NCBI RefSeq assembly: GCF_000282095.2
Contig: NZ_AKKC02000004.1
Location: forward strand, 434,001-498,000
Source: Rhizobium sp. CF080
Lineage (GTDB): Bacteria; Pseudomonadota; Alphaproteobacteria; Rhizobiales; Rhizobiaceae
Direction: 5' to 3'
DNA: 64,000 bases
Numbering within the stretch: position 1 is the first letter of the stretch; every line of letters begins with the position of its first letter. A program made the position numbers and the translations under genes. This document shows positions 19,453 through 28,653 of the stretch, in pieces. The notes under the pieces are model-generated. The model saw nothing but the letters and a program-made list of their open reading frames with translations, was not told the origin of the DNA and searched no databases.

Positions 19453-19945
19453 CTTGGACCAGATCGACATCCTATCCGGCTTGAAGCCGGGCTCCGAGCT
19501 CTACGCGATCCGCCGTGAGCGACCGGAATTCGTGGAGGGTACCGAACTCTGCCGCGAAACGGTGCTGACCCCAAATCATGGCTTTGGCCTCAGCCATGCT
19601 CTGCGCGCAGCACTCGCCTCTCGCATGGCCCGCTTCATCGGCCGCGAGGACCTGGCAGCGGTCTACGACCTGATGCTGGACGATGCCGGCAGCGATCCGG
19701 ACCTAGCCTCCATCGCCTCCTGCGCGGAAATCGCGGCGGCCACCGATGCCTTTACCAGTGCCATCATCCGCCACGCCGATCTCGTCACCCGGACGCCGCG
19801 CAACAGCAGCAGGGCGGATATCGAGCGCCTCGAAAAGGCGGGCCTCAGCAATCCGCAGATCATCGCGCTGTCCGAGCTGATTGCTTTCGTCAACTACGAG
19901 GCCCGCGTCCTTGTTGGCCTGAGCCTTCTGGAGGAGGTCGAATGA
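19436..19945 (+). CDS. CMD-domain protein, Avi_7170 family
   Basis: A 169-residue helical protein of the carboxymuconolactone decarboxylase fold, recognised as the Avi_7170 family companion of the next gene. ATG 19436 (MMGMSDLDQIDIL) has AGG 8 bases before it and overlaps the molybdoenzyme gene by 17 bases; GTG 19427, ATG 19439 and ATG 19445 are alternatives. The usual CxxC redox pair is absent (a single Cys in TELCRETVL and one in IASCAEIAA), so it may serve as a non-redox partner. ATGA overlap joins it to the AhpD-like gene. The biochemical role of this family is not established. Confidence 0.85.
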   Translation: MMGMSDLDQIDILSGLKPGSELYAIRRERPEFVEGTELCRETVLTPNHGFGLSHALRAALASRMARFIGREDLAAVYDLMLDDAGSDPDLASIASCAEIAAATDAFTSAIIRHADLVTRTPRNSSRADIERLEKAGLSNPQIIALSELIAFVNYEARVLVGLSLLEEVE

Positions 19946-20520
19946 GCACGGCGCGTTTCAAGGTCAAGGCGCTCTCCTGGTCGCCCTATATCGAGCCGGT
20001 CGACGTTGCCACGGCGAGCGAGGAACAGCTGGCTGCCATGCAGGTGACCCCGTCCAATACCAAGGTTTCCGCCTATGTGCGCACGCTCGCGCATGATCCG
20101 GAATCCTACGTGGCCCGCACGAAACTGTTCAACGCCATCATGTATGCCAAGGGCGGCCTCGACCGGGCCGAGCGGGAACTCGGCGCGCTCGTCGCCTCCG
20201 CCGTCAATCGCTGCGTCTACTGCGCCTCGGTCCATGCTCGCCGTTACGTCGAACTGTCGGGCCGCGAGGATGTCGTCGAGGAGATTTATGTGCGCGGCCT
20301 CGAAGGTCCGTTCGATGCCAGGACCCAGGCGATCGTCGATTTCTGCAAGGCGCTGTCCGAGACGCCGTCGCAGGCCACCAAGGAGCAGGTACAGGCCCTT
20401 CGCGATCATGGCATGTCGAAGGCCGAGATCGTCGATCTCATCCACGCCGCCGCCATTTTCGGCTGGGCGAACCGGCTGATGCACACGCTTGGTCATTCCG
20501 TACCTGTCGAAGCCAAATGA
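19942..20520 (+). CDS. Alkylhydroperoxidase (AhpD)-domain protein, Avi_7169 family
   Basis: A 192-residue AhpD-like protein with the full redox motif: Cys91, Cys94 and His98 in CVYCASVH, preceded by Glu79. AhpD-type proteins use these cysteines to reduce peroxides or disulfides. In the cassette they may handle hydroperoxide leaking from flavin chemistry or act on a pathway intermediate. It starts in ATGA overlap with the Avi_7170-type gene. Both occur together in related catabolic clusters beside flavin monooxygenases and peptide-type ABC transporters (knowledge of the TIGRFAM definitions, recalled from memory). Confidence 0.9.
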   Translation: MSTARFKVKALSWSPYIEPVDVATASEEQLAAMQVTPSNTKVSAYVRTLAHDPESYVARTKLFNAIMYAKGGLDRAERELGALVASAVNRCVYCASVHARRYVELSGREDVVEEIYVRGLEGPFDARTQAIVDFCKALSETPSQATKEQVQALRDHGMSKAEIVDLIHAAAIFGWANRLMHTLGHSVPVEAK

Positions 20521-20539
20521 ACGGAGGGGAGGAAACAGC

Positions 20540-20650
20540 ATGACCGCCAACTCACCGGACAAGCCGATCGTCGCTCCCAGCAGGCGAGCGATCGAAACGT
20601 TCTGCAATCCTTGCAAATTCGATCCGCTTATACTCAAGGACGTAAAATAG
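20540..20650 (+). CDS. Small ORF with strong ribosome-binding site
   Basis: A 36-codon frame (MTANSPDKPIVAP to KDVK) with GGGGAGG placed 7 bases before ATG 20540, between the AhpD-like gene and the solute-binding-protein gene. It contains a CNPC pair and no membrane segment. I do not recognise it. It may be a genuine small protein, or the remnant of a degraded gene whose start signal survived. Its spacing (19 bases after the preceding stop) fits the operon. Confidence 0.4.
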   Translation: MTANSPDKPIVAPSRRAIETFCNPCKFDPLILKDVK

Positions 20651-20717
20651 AGGAAAAGCGTCTCTTGAGAACGCAGTGTAAACCCATGAAAAACCAACGG
20701 GAATTAATCAGAAGGGA

Positions 20718-22229
20718 ATGGACGTGACCAGAAAATCAATCTCCGCGGCAATCGCCGCACTTTCGCTCGGCGCCACGATCTCGACCTCGGCGCTTGCACA
20801 GGACAAGACGCTGACCATTGCGATCACGAACACGATCAACACGTTCGATCCGCATATGACGGCATCCGTCGGCACCGACCTCAGCCTGCTCAGCCACATC
20901 TATCCGTCGCTGGTTCTGCGCAGCCCCGACATGAAGATCGCTCCGGCTCTTGCAACCGAATGGACGAGCGTCGACGATCTGACCTGGCGCATCAAGCTGC
21001 GGTCGGACGCCACGTTCAACGACGGCGAGAAGATCGATGCCGAAGTGGTCAAATGGAATTTTGACCGCGTGCGCGACCCGGCCGTCAATGCCCGCATCAA
21101 GGCTTGGTTCACGCTGATCTCCGACGTCAAGGTCATCAGCCCGACCGAGATCGAGATCAAAACGAGTTCGCCCTATCCGGCGATGATCGGCCAGCTGTCG
21201 ATGTTCTTCCTGCTGCCGCCGAAATGGACCGCCGAGCACAAGCCGGCGACCGAGACCGCGTCGGGCGGCGCCTATGTCATCTCCTCCGTCAAGCCGGGCG
21301 AGAGCATCACGCTCGACGCCAATCCGCAATATTGGGGTGCGAAGCCGGACTTCAGCAAGGTCGTCGTCCGTATCATTCCGGATGCCGCCAGCCGTGTCGC
21401 CGCGCTGCTTGCGGGCGAGGTCGATTTCATCAACTCGATCCCGACCACGGAAATTACCCGGATCAAGACGAGCGGCAGCGCCCAGGCTGGCGCGGTGCCG
21501 AGCACCCGCACCGCGTTCATCAAGTTCAACACGCTGAAGCCGCCGCTCGACAACAAACTGCTTCGCCAGGCGCTGAATTACGCCGTCGACAAGGAAGGCA
21601 TCGTCAAGGCGATCTTCAACGACCAGGCCGAGATCGCCAAGTGCCAGGTGACATCGAAGAGCTATTTCGGCTTCAACGCCGATCTGAAGCCCTACGCCTA
21701 TGATCCGGAAAAGGCGGCCGAACTTTTGAAGAAGGCAGGCGGTGCGCCGGCCGAGCCGATCGAAATCGAAGTGCCGACCGGCATTTACCTGAACGGCGAG
21801 GAAGTCGTCCAGGCGGTCGCCAGCCAGCTGGAAGAGATCGGCGTCAAGACCAAGATCGTCGAGATGCAGTTCAGCGCCTATATGGACAAATATCTGAAGA
21901 CCAAGGATCTCGGCCGCATGAGCCTGCTCAGCCAGGCCTGGCCGACGATCGATGCCGATGGTCTTCTGACCCTGTTCGCGCCGGGCAACATGTATGCCTA
22001 TTGGGAGAATGCCGATTTCGGAAAAGCCCTGGCGGACGGCCGCTCGACCATGGATGTGGCCAAGCGCCAGGCCGCCTACAAGAAGGCGACCGAGGTGATG
22101 TGCGACGAGGCGCCGGCGCTCTTCCTCTATACCCAGCCCGCCACTTACGGCCTGTCCAAGCGTATCACCTGGACCGCTCGGGGCGACGACTGGGTCCGCG
22201 CTTTCGACATGAAGCCTGCGGCCAACTGA
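20718..22229 (+). CDS. ABC transporter substrate-binding protein, family 5
   Basis: A periplasmic receptor of about 500 residues. A signal peptide covers residues 1-27 (ISAAIAALSLGATISTSALA), followed by the mature start QDKTLTIAITNTINTFDPH. Family 5 motifs include ALATEWTSVDDLTWRIKL and FNDGEKIDAEVVKWNFDRV. ATG 20718 is only a few bases from AGAAGGGA; GTG 20724 (MTRKSIS) has more normal spacing and is a real alternative. It is separated from the permeases of its importer by enzyme genes, which supports one operon dedicated to one compound. A perfect hairpin follows at 22250. Confidence 0.93.
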   Translation: MDVTRKSISAAIAALSLGATISTSALAQDKTLTIAITNTINTFDPHMTASVGTDLSLLSHIYPSLVLRSPDMKIAPALATEWTSVDDLTWRIKLRSDATFNDGEKIDAEVVKWNFDRVRDPAVNARIKAWFTLISDVKVISPTEIEIKTSSPYPAMIGQLSMFFLLPPKWTAEHKPATETASGGAYVISSVKPGESITLDANPQYWGAKPDFSKVVVRIIPDAASRVAALLAGEVDFINSIPTTEITRIKTSGSAQAGAVPSTRTAFIKFNTLKPPLDNKLLRQALNYAVDKEGIVKAIFNDQAEIAKCQVTSKSYFGFNADLKPYAYDPEKAAELLKKAGGAPAEPIEIEVPTGIYLNGEEVVQAVASQLEEIGVKTKIVEMQFSAYMDKYLKTKDLGRMSLLSQAWPTIDADGLLTLFAPGNMYAYWENADFGKALADGRSTMDVAKRQAAYKKATEVMCDEAPALFLYTQPATYGLSKRITWTARGDDWVRAFDMKPAAN

Positions 22230-22249
22230 GCCCAAGACGCCAAATGTCG

Positions 22250-22278
22250 CCATCCCGCTTCACGCCGAGGCGGGATGG
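22250..22278 (+). terminator. Hairpin after solute-binding-protein gene
   Basis: CCATCCCGC (22250-22258) and GCGGGATGG (22270-22278) pair perfectly (9 bp, 11-base loop), 20 bases after the stop, followed by TCTTCC. It is either a partial terminator or a 3' stabiliser of the receptor mRNA ahead of the hydrolase gene. Confidence 0.55.
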
Positions 22279-22383
22279 TCTTCCATTGGCCCATGACAGT
22301 TGTCGAATCCAGCATCGGCCGGACGATCCACGATCGGCAGAAGCACGCACTCAGACGCCATATCAGCAGGATAGGATAGTCCC

Positions 22384-23226
22384 ATGCCGACAGTGACATT
22401 CAACAACGCCACCTTCGCCTACGACGACATCGGCAATCCCGATGCCGAGACGATCATTGCGCTACATGGCGGGCGCGGCATCGGCGATCGCCACGGAGAG
22501 TTCAACGCCTACAAGGTCCTGTCGGACAAATACCGTGTCATCGCCTATGATCAGCGCGGGTGCGGGGAAACGAGCCTGACGCCGCCCTACACGTTCGAGC
22601 AGCTGGCGGATGACGTCGAAGCCTTTCGCGTGAACCTGTGCGGCGGCCGCAAGATCATCCTCGAGGGTGGCTCGTTCGGCGGCATGATCGCGCTGACCTA
22701 TGCCGTGAAATATGGCCAGAACCTGTCGCGGTTGATCCTGCGCGGCACCGCCGCCAGCTATCACCACGAAGACGATGCCATGGTGGTGTTCAAGCAGCGC
22801 ATCCACAAGGCGACGAGCGCCTCGCTCGACATGCTCGACAAGATGTTCTCCGACAGGGTCAAGGACGATACCGAACTGCGCCTGATCTGGCTGGCACTGC
22901 AGCCGCTCTATTTCGAAAAATTCGACCCGGATGCCGCACTGGAGCGCACCCGCACCATGCATCTGCATGCCGAGACCCACAACGCGCTGTTCAAGGAACG
23001 CCTCTACGACCTGCGCGACAAGCTGAAAGACATCCCGGTTCCGACGCTGGTCGTCTGCGGGGCGGAAGACTGGATCTGCCCGCCGAACCATTCGCGCCTG
23101 ATCGCCGAAAGCATCCCCGGGGGCGAGCTTCTCGAAGTGCCGAACGCAAACCACGCGGTCCATGTCGAAGCGCCCGAGGTCGTGATCGCCGCGATCCGTG
23201 AATTTTTGGCGCGCACGTCGAACTGA
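22384..23226 (+). CDS. Alpha/beta hydrolase (proline iminopeptidase-like)
   Basis: A 280-residue alpha/beta-hydrolase-fold enzyme. The oxyanion region is LHGGRGIGD, DQRGCGET follows as in S33 peptidases, the nucleophile serine lies in GGSFGG (about residue 98), the acid is probably Asp in GAEDWICPP and the base is His in NANHAVHVE. S33 relatives remove N-terminal proline or hydrolyse small amides and esters. Being the last gene of the cluster after a hairpin, it may cleave an amide in the imported molecule. No signal peptide, so cytoplasmic. Confidence 0.88.
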   Translation: MPTVTFNNATFAYDDIGNPDAETIIALHGGRGIGDRHGEFNAYKVLSDKYRVIAYDQRGCGETSLTPPYTFEQLADDVEAFRVNLCGGRKIILEGGSFGGMIALTYAVKYGQNLSRLILRGTAASYHHEDDAMVVFKQRIHKATSASLDMLDKMFSDRVKDDTELRLIWLALQPLYFEKFDPDAALERTRTMHLHAETHNALFKERLYDLRDKLKDIPVPTLVVCGAEDWICPPNHSRLIAESIPGGELLEVPNANHAVHVEAPEVVIAAIREFLARTSN

Positions 23227-23891
23227 AGTTCGGTGGCGCGCGCGATCCGCACTCTCACGGGCAACTCGGTCTCGACGGTCGGTAGCCGACTTGTTCAGGC
23301 GGCATCGACGACGCTCGCCGACAGGTTCTTTGCGGCCTCTTCGTCCCCGTGTAAACGAGAAAATCACACGCCGCGCATCGCGACGCATGCCGCGGCGGCT
23401 AAATTTCGTGAGGAAGCGGCGGTCTGATGACCGCGTGCTCAGAGAAACCGCAATTGTAGGCCAGAAGACGGGAAAACATCGCCGAAGATCCGGGTCCGCG
23501 TCCCCATGTTTGCCTCTCGCACAACATTTTTTAACATAAAAGAGTACAACCGCATCACCGACGGCCTATTCTCCGGTGCGCTGCGTCGTCCTTCGGCGTC
23601 GTGAGAAAGGTTGAAATGTGCACATGATCCGGGTTTTGGCGTGACTGGCCGACTGTTGGCGAGCGTTCCCCGCCGAGCGAAACCATGATGGTCCGTGACG
23701 AGTTCTGTCCGTATGGCGGACGACAGATTGCAAATTCCGCATCATCGCCGTATTGGCAGCCCCCGGTCTGACCTTCAGGCCGCGGCGGCAAAATGACGGA
23801 TAGCGGAATATATCCTGCTGTCGGTCAATTCGTTTCCCTTTCTTCCAACAGTCGCGACCCGGGACGCGGCTCTCTCCCATAAGGTCAGTCA
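23227..23891. other. Intergenic stretch without supported gene
   Basis: About 665 bases separate the hydrolase and the membrane protein. Short open frames occur on both strands (for example 23566-23913 minus), but none has a good ribosome-binding site or protein-like composition. An AT-rich piece near 23525-23545 may hold a promoter. Nothing else could be supported. Confidence 0.6.
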
Positions 23892-25070
23892 GTGCACGAA
23901 CAGCCCTCGTCACCCCATGTCAGCAAGCGCGTTGTCGTGCATTTTCCGGGCTTCGAGCCATTGGACGCCGCCCATCACTACGCTCGATACAAACGAACCG
24001 CCGAAAAGACCGCTGGACTGTGGGACTTCCCGATCGAGGTCGGCAGGCTTCATATGAACGGCACGAGCAGTTTTTTCGATGTGGACTCCGGAGCCAACAA
24101 GGATACCGAAACCCGGATCCATATGCTCGAGCACGACCGCCTTGTGCGGCAATTGTCCAGCCGTCCCGTTTCCGTGCGGCTCGTTCAAGGGTTTCGCAGC
24201 GCGATGACCGTCGTGCTTGAAGGTGCCGCCGTAGCCTATTTTCGTCACGCCTGGCGTTTTGGACTGTTTTTCGTCTTCCCGTTTCTGCTTGTCACGTTCG
24301 CCTTGATTGCCAGTCTTGCGATCGCCTCGGTGCCCTTCTGGCTCGCACTTGATTCCTGGTACTATCCGTTCAGTCTTTTGCTGGGCTACAGCTTTTTCTT
24401 CCGTCTGTTTCTCCCATGGTCCAGCCGGTTGCACACCTTGCATCTGTTCTCCGATTGGGAATTGGCCGTGGCCGTCGCGCGCCTTGGCGGGGCGTCGCCC
24501 ATGTCGGACCTGCAACGTTCCGTTGCGCACTGGCTCGATGAATGCGTCGAGTTGATAGGAGCGGCTCTCGACGGGGAAGCCGACGAATACGTCATCACGT
24601 CCCATAGCATGGGCACAAGCATGGCCGCCCACGCTCTCGGGATCTTTTTGACGAGGGAGCCCGAGAGGCTCAGCGGGAAGCGCGTGGTCTTCGTCACGCT
24701 CGGCAGCGCGATCCTCCAATGCGCCACATTTGGCAGCGCCAACACACTTCGCCATCGCGTAGGTCTCATCGCTCAGTCAAAGGATATTTCCTGGCTCGAT
24801 GTCCAGTGCCTGTCGGACGCGATCAATTTCTATAAATGCCCGGTCGTGGCCCTGTGCGGTTTTCCGCAGGCGCCTCAACCCAAGATCATTTTCATCCGAT
24901 TGAAGAACATGCTGTCAGCGGAACGTTACTCCCGAATAAAGCGTGATTTCCTGCGGGTTCATCGCCAGTATGTTCTGGGATCGGACAAGCGCGTCGATTT
25001 TGATTTCACGCTTCTCACGGCAGGACCGGACCCGGCGGCAAGCTATCCGGTCGCGGTTGACCGAAGGTAG
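23892..25070 (+). CDS. Membrane protein with alpha/beta-hydrolase-like domain
   Basis: I do not recognise a named family. The 392-residue protein starts at GTG 23892 with an N-terminal soluble region (VVVHFPGFEPLDAAHHYARY), has two or three membrane segments at about residues 115-180 (FGLFFVFPFLLVTFALIASL and a later Phe/Leu-rich helix) and continues into a domain with SHSMGTSMAAHAL at about 238, the nucleophile-elbow form (GxSxG-like, Ser-His-Ser-Met-Gly) of lipases. The opening FPGFEP could supply the oxyanion strand, so the hydrolase fold may be split by the membrane insert. A role on lipids or a surface ligand is inference. A stem-loop follows immediately. Confidence 0.75.
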   Translation: MHEQPSSPHVSKRVVVHFPGFEPLDAAHHYARYKRTAEKTAGLWDFPIEVGRLHMNGTSSFFDVDSGANKDTETRIHMLEHDRLVRQLSSRPVSVRLVQGFRSAMTVVLEGAAVAYFRHAWRFGLFFVFPFLLVTFALIASLAIASVPFWLALDSWYYPFSLLLGYSFFFRLFLPWSSRLHTLHLFSDWELAVAVARLGGASPMSDLQRSVAHWLDECVELIGAALDGEADEYVITSHSMGTSMAAHALGIFLTREPERLSGKRVVFVTLGSAILQCATFGSANTLRHRVGLIAQSKDISWLDVQCLSDAINFYKCPVVALCGFPQAPQPKIIFIRLKNMLSAERYSRIKRDFLRVHRQYVLGSDKRVDFDFTLLTAGPDPAASYPVAVDRR

Positions 25071-25094
25071 CGGCCGGACCTCAGGGCCGGCCGC
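25070..25094 (+). terminator. Stem-loop at the end of the membrane hydrolase gene
   Basis: GCGGCCGG (25070-25077) pairs perfectly with CCGGCCGC (25087-25094) over a 9-base loop. The first stem base is the last base of the TAG stop. No clear T-run follows. Confidence 0.5.
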
Positions 25095-25114
25095 CTGGGA
25101 TTTCATCGAGGCAA

Positions 25115-25221
25115 CTAAAGCATGTCTCGATCCTTCGGATTCGCTCGACATGCTTTAGGTCTTTGTTTTACGCATGCCGTTATCGCAAAACCGCTGCACA
25201 CTTTTGAGCGACATGCTTTAG
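25115..25221. repeat. Rhizobiaceae-type palindromic intergenic repeat
   Basis: CTAAAGCATGTC (25115-25126) is repeated inverted as GACATGCTTTAG at 25147-25158, and the same GACATGCTTTAG occurs again at 25210-25221 after a segment containing ACGCATGCCGTTATCGC and a CCGCTGCACACTTTTG piece. I recognise this arrangement as a dispersed element found in many Rhizobium and Agrobacterium intergenic regions. Its last copy covers the TAA stop of the minus-strand SMP-30 gene (25218-25220). Confidence 0.7.
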
Positions 25222-26258
25222 ACGGCGCCGCGGGTTTCCACATAGATCGCGTAGACCGAGTGGCTGCTCGCCATGTAGAGGCGGTTCTTCTTCGGGCCGC
25301 CGAAGACAAGGTTGGGGCAGCGCTCCGGAAGCTTGATGAAGCCGATCGCCTTGCCGGCCGGGTTGAATACCTTGACGCCGTTCAGATCCTCGGGCCTGGC
25401 GCCTGCCGCGCCGTTCGATCCCCAGCCGCACCACAGATTGCCGTCGACATCGACCTTGAAGCCGTCGATACCGCCATTGTCGTCGGCCGTCACCAATGCC
25501 GTCTTGTTCGAAAGCTTCACGCCGTCGGCGCCGACGTCGTAGCTCCAGATGATACGGTAGGGCGCTGCGCGGCCTTCGACGATGTAGAGCTTCTTTTCAT
25601 CGGGCGAAAACGCAAGGCCGTTCGGGCCTTTCAGCTCGTCGGTGACGAGGTCGAGCTTGCCGTCCGGCGAGATGCGATAGACCGAATGCGGCAGCTCCGC
25701 CGTTGCCTTGTCGCCTTCCCATTCACCGGCAATGCCGAAGGGCGGGTCGGTGAACCAGATGGAGCCGTCGGACTTGCAGACGATGTCGTTCGGGGAGTTG
25801 AGCTTCTTGCCGTTATATTTGTCGGCGAGCACCGTGATCGAACCGTCATATTCGGTGCGGGTGACCCGGCGTGTCAGATGTTCGCAGGAAAGCAGGCGAC
25901 CCTGGCGGTCGCGGGAGTGGCCGTTGGCATAGTTGGCGTTGGCGTTGTAGACGCTCCAGGTCTCGTTGGCTTCGTCGTAGCGCATGACGCGGTTGTTCGG
26001 AATGTCGCTGACGAGCAGATATCGTCCGTCGCCGAACCAGACTGGGCCTTCCAGCCAGCGCGCGCCGGTTGCGACCTGTTCGAGCGAACTGCTGGCGACA
26101 CGATATTTCGCAAAGCTCGGATCGAGGATCTGGATGGCGGGATCGGGATAGATGGGGCTCGGCGTAAAGCCGATCGCCTGCGCGGATGCCAATTTCGGGA
26201 CGGCGGTTGCCAGGGCGGCGGCCGAAAGCGTCAGGAGGTTGCGGCGCGAAAAATTCAC
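25218..26258 (-). CDS. SMP-30/gluconolactonase/LRE family protein, Tat-exported
   Basis: A 346-residue six-bladed propeller. GTG at 26258 has AAGGA 7 bases upstream; a TTG five codons earlier is less likely. Residues 1-27 are a Tat signal (SRRNLLTLSAAALATA), so it works in the periplasm. Conserved segments include GARWLEGPVWFGDGRYLLVSD, LNSPNDIVCKSDGSIWFTDP and GIDGFKVDVDGNLW, which hold the Glu, Asn and Asp metal ligands of the family. It probably hydrolyses a sugar lactone outside the cytoplasm. It is alone between convergent and divergent neighbours, so its partner pathway is unclear. Confidence 0.9.
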   Translation of the reverse strand: MNFSRRNLLTLSAAALATAVPKLASAQAIGFTPSPIYPDPAIQILDPSFAKYRVASSSLEQVATGARWLEGPVWFGDGRYLLVSDIPNNRVMRYDEANETWSVYNANANYANGHSRDRQGRLLSCEHLTRRVTRTEYDGSITVLADKYNGKKLNSPNDIVCKSDGSIWFTDPPFGIAGEWEGDKATAELPHSVYRISPDGKLDLVTDELKGPNGLAFSPDEKKLYIVEGRAAPYRIIWSYDVGADGVKLSNKTALVTADDNGGIDGFKVDVDGNLWCGWGSNGAAGARPEDLNGVKVFNPAGKAIGFIKLPERCPNLVFGGPKKNRLYMASSHSVYAIYVETRGAV

Positions 26259-26602
26259 GTTGAAATCCTTCAATTATGGATACTTGATTTCATATCAATT
26301 TGCCCGGTTTGCCGGGGGACCGAGACCATGGTCCGCTTCCCAATTAAAGGCAGTCCATTGTGCGCCGCAACAAACAAGATTGGCTTTTGTCAGGTTGGTT
26401 AAACACCGGTGAAATCCCGGCGGGAGATCGGGGGCGCCCATAATGCACTGCAGCAAGAGTAAGATTTTCTTATGAAAAAGCCCTTATGAACCATTGAGGA
26501 TCAAGTTCGATCGCCATGCGCATGATGTGCACCGGCCGGTACGGCTCCTGCTTTTTCCTTTTCAGTGCGCCTTCATTCCTACAGCGTTTTTTGAGGTATC
26601 CG

Positions 26603-28525
26603 ATGCTCAAGAATTTAAAGATCAAAACAAAATTCCTGATGGCGATTGCCATTCTTGCCGTCATTTCGCTGGGAGGCCTGATGTATGTCACCGGCAAGTT
26701 CAGCGCTGCCAACGAGGCCTATTCCGGCTTCCTGCAGAAGGAAAGCAATGCGGCGACCTTCGGACCCCGGGGCGCGGCCGGCATGTGGACCGCGACGACA
26801 TGGCTGAGCCGTGCGCTCGCCCAGGACCCGGCAAGCGCTGCTTTCCAGGATCTGTCCGGGCGGTTCTCGAAGGAGTTTACCGGCGCTCGCGACCGGTTGA
26901 CCCAGATACCGGCGCTGGTGCCGAGCCGCAAGGCTGCGATCGACGAACTGCTTGCCGGTGCGGACGCACTGAAGGCGATCGGCGACGATCTTCTCAAGGC
27001 CCATACCGCAGGCGACCAGGAAAAGGTTCGCACGCTTTCCGCCAAGCTCGACCAGGCGATCGTCGATCTCTCGCCGAAATTCGGCGCCAATAACGGCGCC
27101 ATGGCCGAAATCCTCAACAACGGCGCCAAGACGTTGAGCCAGTCGGTTTCCAGCACGATCACCTATGCGATCTGCGGCATGCTTTTCGGCATCGCGATCG
27201 CGGCCGTCCTGTCCATGACGATCGCCCATAAGGGCATCACCGCGCCGATGGCCCGCTTGCGTGAACGCATGGCTTCGCTGGCGGCCAGTCAGACGGAAGC
27301 TGCCATTGACGGCCTCGACCGCAAGGACGAAATCGGCGAGATGGCCAAGGCTGTCGCCATCTTCCGCGACAACGCGCTGGAGCGTGTCCGCCTGGAACAG
27401 GAAGCCGAAGACAATCGCGGCCTCTCCGAACGCGACCGCATAGAGCGCGAAGCCCAGAAGACGCGGGAAGCCGCCGAGATCAAGTTCGCCGTCGACAACC
27501 TGGCAGAGGGCCTCAGCCATCTCTCCGACGGCAACGTGTCCTACCGCATCGAAAAGCCGTTCACCGCGACGCTGGACGGTGTCCGCAACGACTTCAACGC
27601 CTCGGCCAGCAAGCTGCAGACGGCCTTGGAGCAGGTGGCGGAGAATGCCCGCAGCATCGAAGCCGGTTCGGCCGAAATCAAGGCTGCTGCCGACGACCTG
27701 GCCAAGCGCACCGAGCAGCAGGCGGCTTCGGTCGAAGAAACCGCCGCTGCTCTCGAGGAAATCACCACTACCGTCAAGGACGCTACCAAGCGCGCCCAGG
27801 AGGCCGGCGCCCTCGTTGCCCGCACCCGCAGCGGCGCCGAAAGCTCCGGGGAGGTCGTCCAGCGCGCCGTCAAGGCGATGGAACAGATCGAAAAGTCCTC
27901 CGGCGAGATTTCGAACATCATCGGCGTCATCGACGACATCGCCTTCCAGACCAATCTTCTCGCGCTGAACGCCGGCGTCGAAGCGGCGCGTGCCGGTGAA
28001 GCCGGCAAGGGTTTTGCCGTCGTCGCCCAGGAAGTGCGCGAACTCGCCCAGCGCTCCGCCAAGGCCGCCAAGGAGATCAAGGCGCTGATCACGACATCGA
28101 ACGAGCAGGTCAATGCCGGGGTGCAGCTGGTTGGCGAGACCGGACAGGCGCTGGTGACGATCGTTTCGGAAGTGCAGGAGATCAACCGGCACGTCAATGC
28201 CATCGTGGAATCGGCGCAGGAACAGTCCTCCGGGCTTCAGCAGATCAACACTGCCGTCAACCAGATGGACCAGGACACGCAGAAGAATGCCGCGATGGTC
28301 GAGGAATCGACCGCCGCAAGCCACGGTCTTGCCCGTGATGCCGCGTCGCTCAACGAACTCCTGGCCCAGTTCAAACTGCAAGGCCAACGCCACGCTCCGC
28401 GTCCCGCCGATCGCCGCGACACGCCGGCTGCCTCGCCTGCCCGCAATCTGGCCCGCAGGGTCGCCACCGCCTTTTCCGGCGGTTCCGCGGCCGCTGCGGT
28501 CAGCAACGACTGGCAGGAGTTCTAG
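26603..28525 (+). CDS. Methyl-accepting chemotaxis protein
   Basis: A 640-residue chemoreceptor starting at ATG 26603 behind GAGG. Helix 1 spans residues 11-30, a periplasmic four-helix-type sensor covers about 31-184, helix 2 about 185-207, then a HAMP domain (210-262), a second HAMP-like linker (about 300-360) and the cytoplasmic signalling coiled coil with the hairpin tip [20 protein letters not shown] near residue 445. The last residues NDWQEF resemble the NWxxF-type pentapeptide that tethers CheR/CheB, so it is probably a high-abundance, methylation-competent receptor. The ligand is unknown. No other chemotaxis gene lies nearby. Confidence 0.95.
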   Translation: MLKNLKIKTKFLMAIAILAVISLGGLMYVTGKFSAANEAYSGFLQKESNAATFGPRGAAGMWTATTWLSRALAQDPASAAFQDLSGRFSKEFTGARDRLTQIPALVPSRKAAIDELLAGADALKAIGDDLLKAHTAGDQEKVRTLSAKLDQAIVDLSPKFGANNGAMAEILNNGAKTLSQSVSSTITYAICGMLFGIAIAAVLSMTIAHKGITAPMARLRERMASLAASQTEAAIDGLDRKDEIGEMAKAVAIFRDNALERVRLEQEAEDNRGLSERDRIEREAQKTREAAEIKFAVDNLAEGLSHLSDGNVSYRIEKPFTATLDGVRNDFNASASKLQTALEQVAENARSIEAGSAEIKAAADDLAKRTEQQAASVEETAAALEEITTTVKDATKRAQEAGALVARTRSGAESSGEVVQRAVKAMEQIEKSSGEISNIIGVIDDIAFQTNLLALNAGVEAARAGEAGKGFAVVAQEVRELAQRSAKAAKEIKALITTSNEQVNAGVQLVGETGQALVTIVSEVQEINRHVNAIVESAQEQSSGLQQINTAVNQMDQDTQKNAAMVEESTAASHGLARDAASLNELLAQFKLQGQRHAPRPADRRDTPAASPARNLARRVATAFSGGSAAAAVSNDWQEF

Positions 28526-28569
28526 GGGCGTCAGGTCGGCTTCGGCATCCTGCAGCGAAGGCATAGAGG

Positions 28570-28626
28570 GTCACGATCAGCGCGCGAGAGGGTGAGAGAA
28601 ACCTTCAATGAACGCGCGGTCGTGAC
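28570..28626. terminator. Long hairpin between convergent chemoreceptor and MFS genes
   Basis: GTCACGA (28570-28576) pairs with TCGTGAC (28620-28626), and inside it GCGCG (28580-28584) pairs with CGCGC (28613-28617). It could terminate both convergent transcripts; no T-run. Confidence 0.4.
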
Positions 28627-28653
28627 GCTCTCGCCGCGATGGACGTTCTCATT

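Noticed and set aside
23566..23913. Minus-strand frame of 115 codons in the 665-base gap
   Set aside because: Arg/Ser-rich composition, no ribosome-binding site, overlaps the next gene's start; not protein-like.
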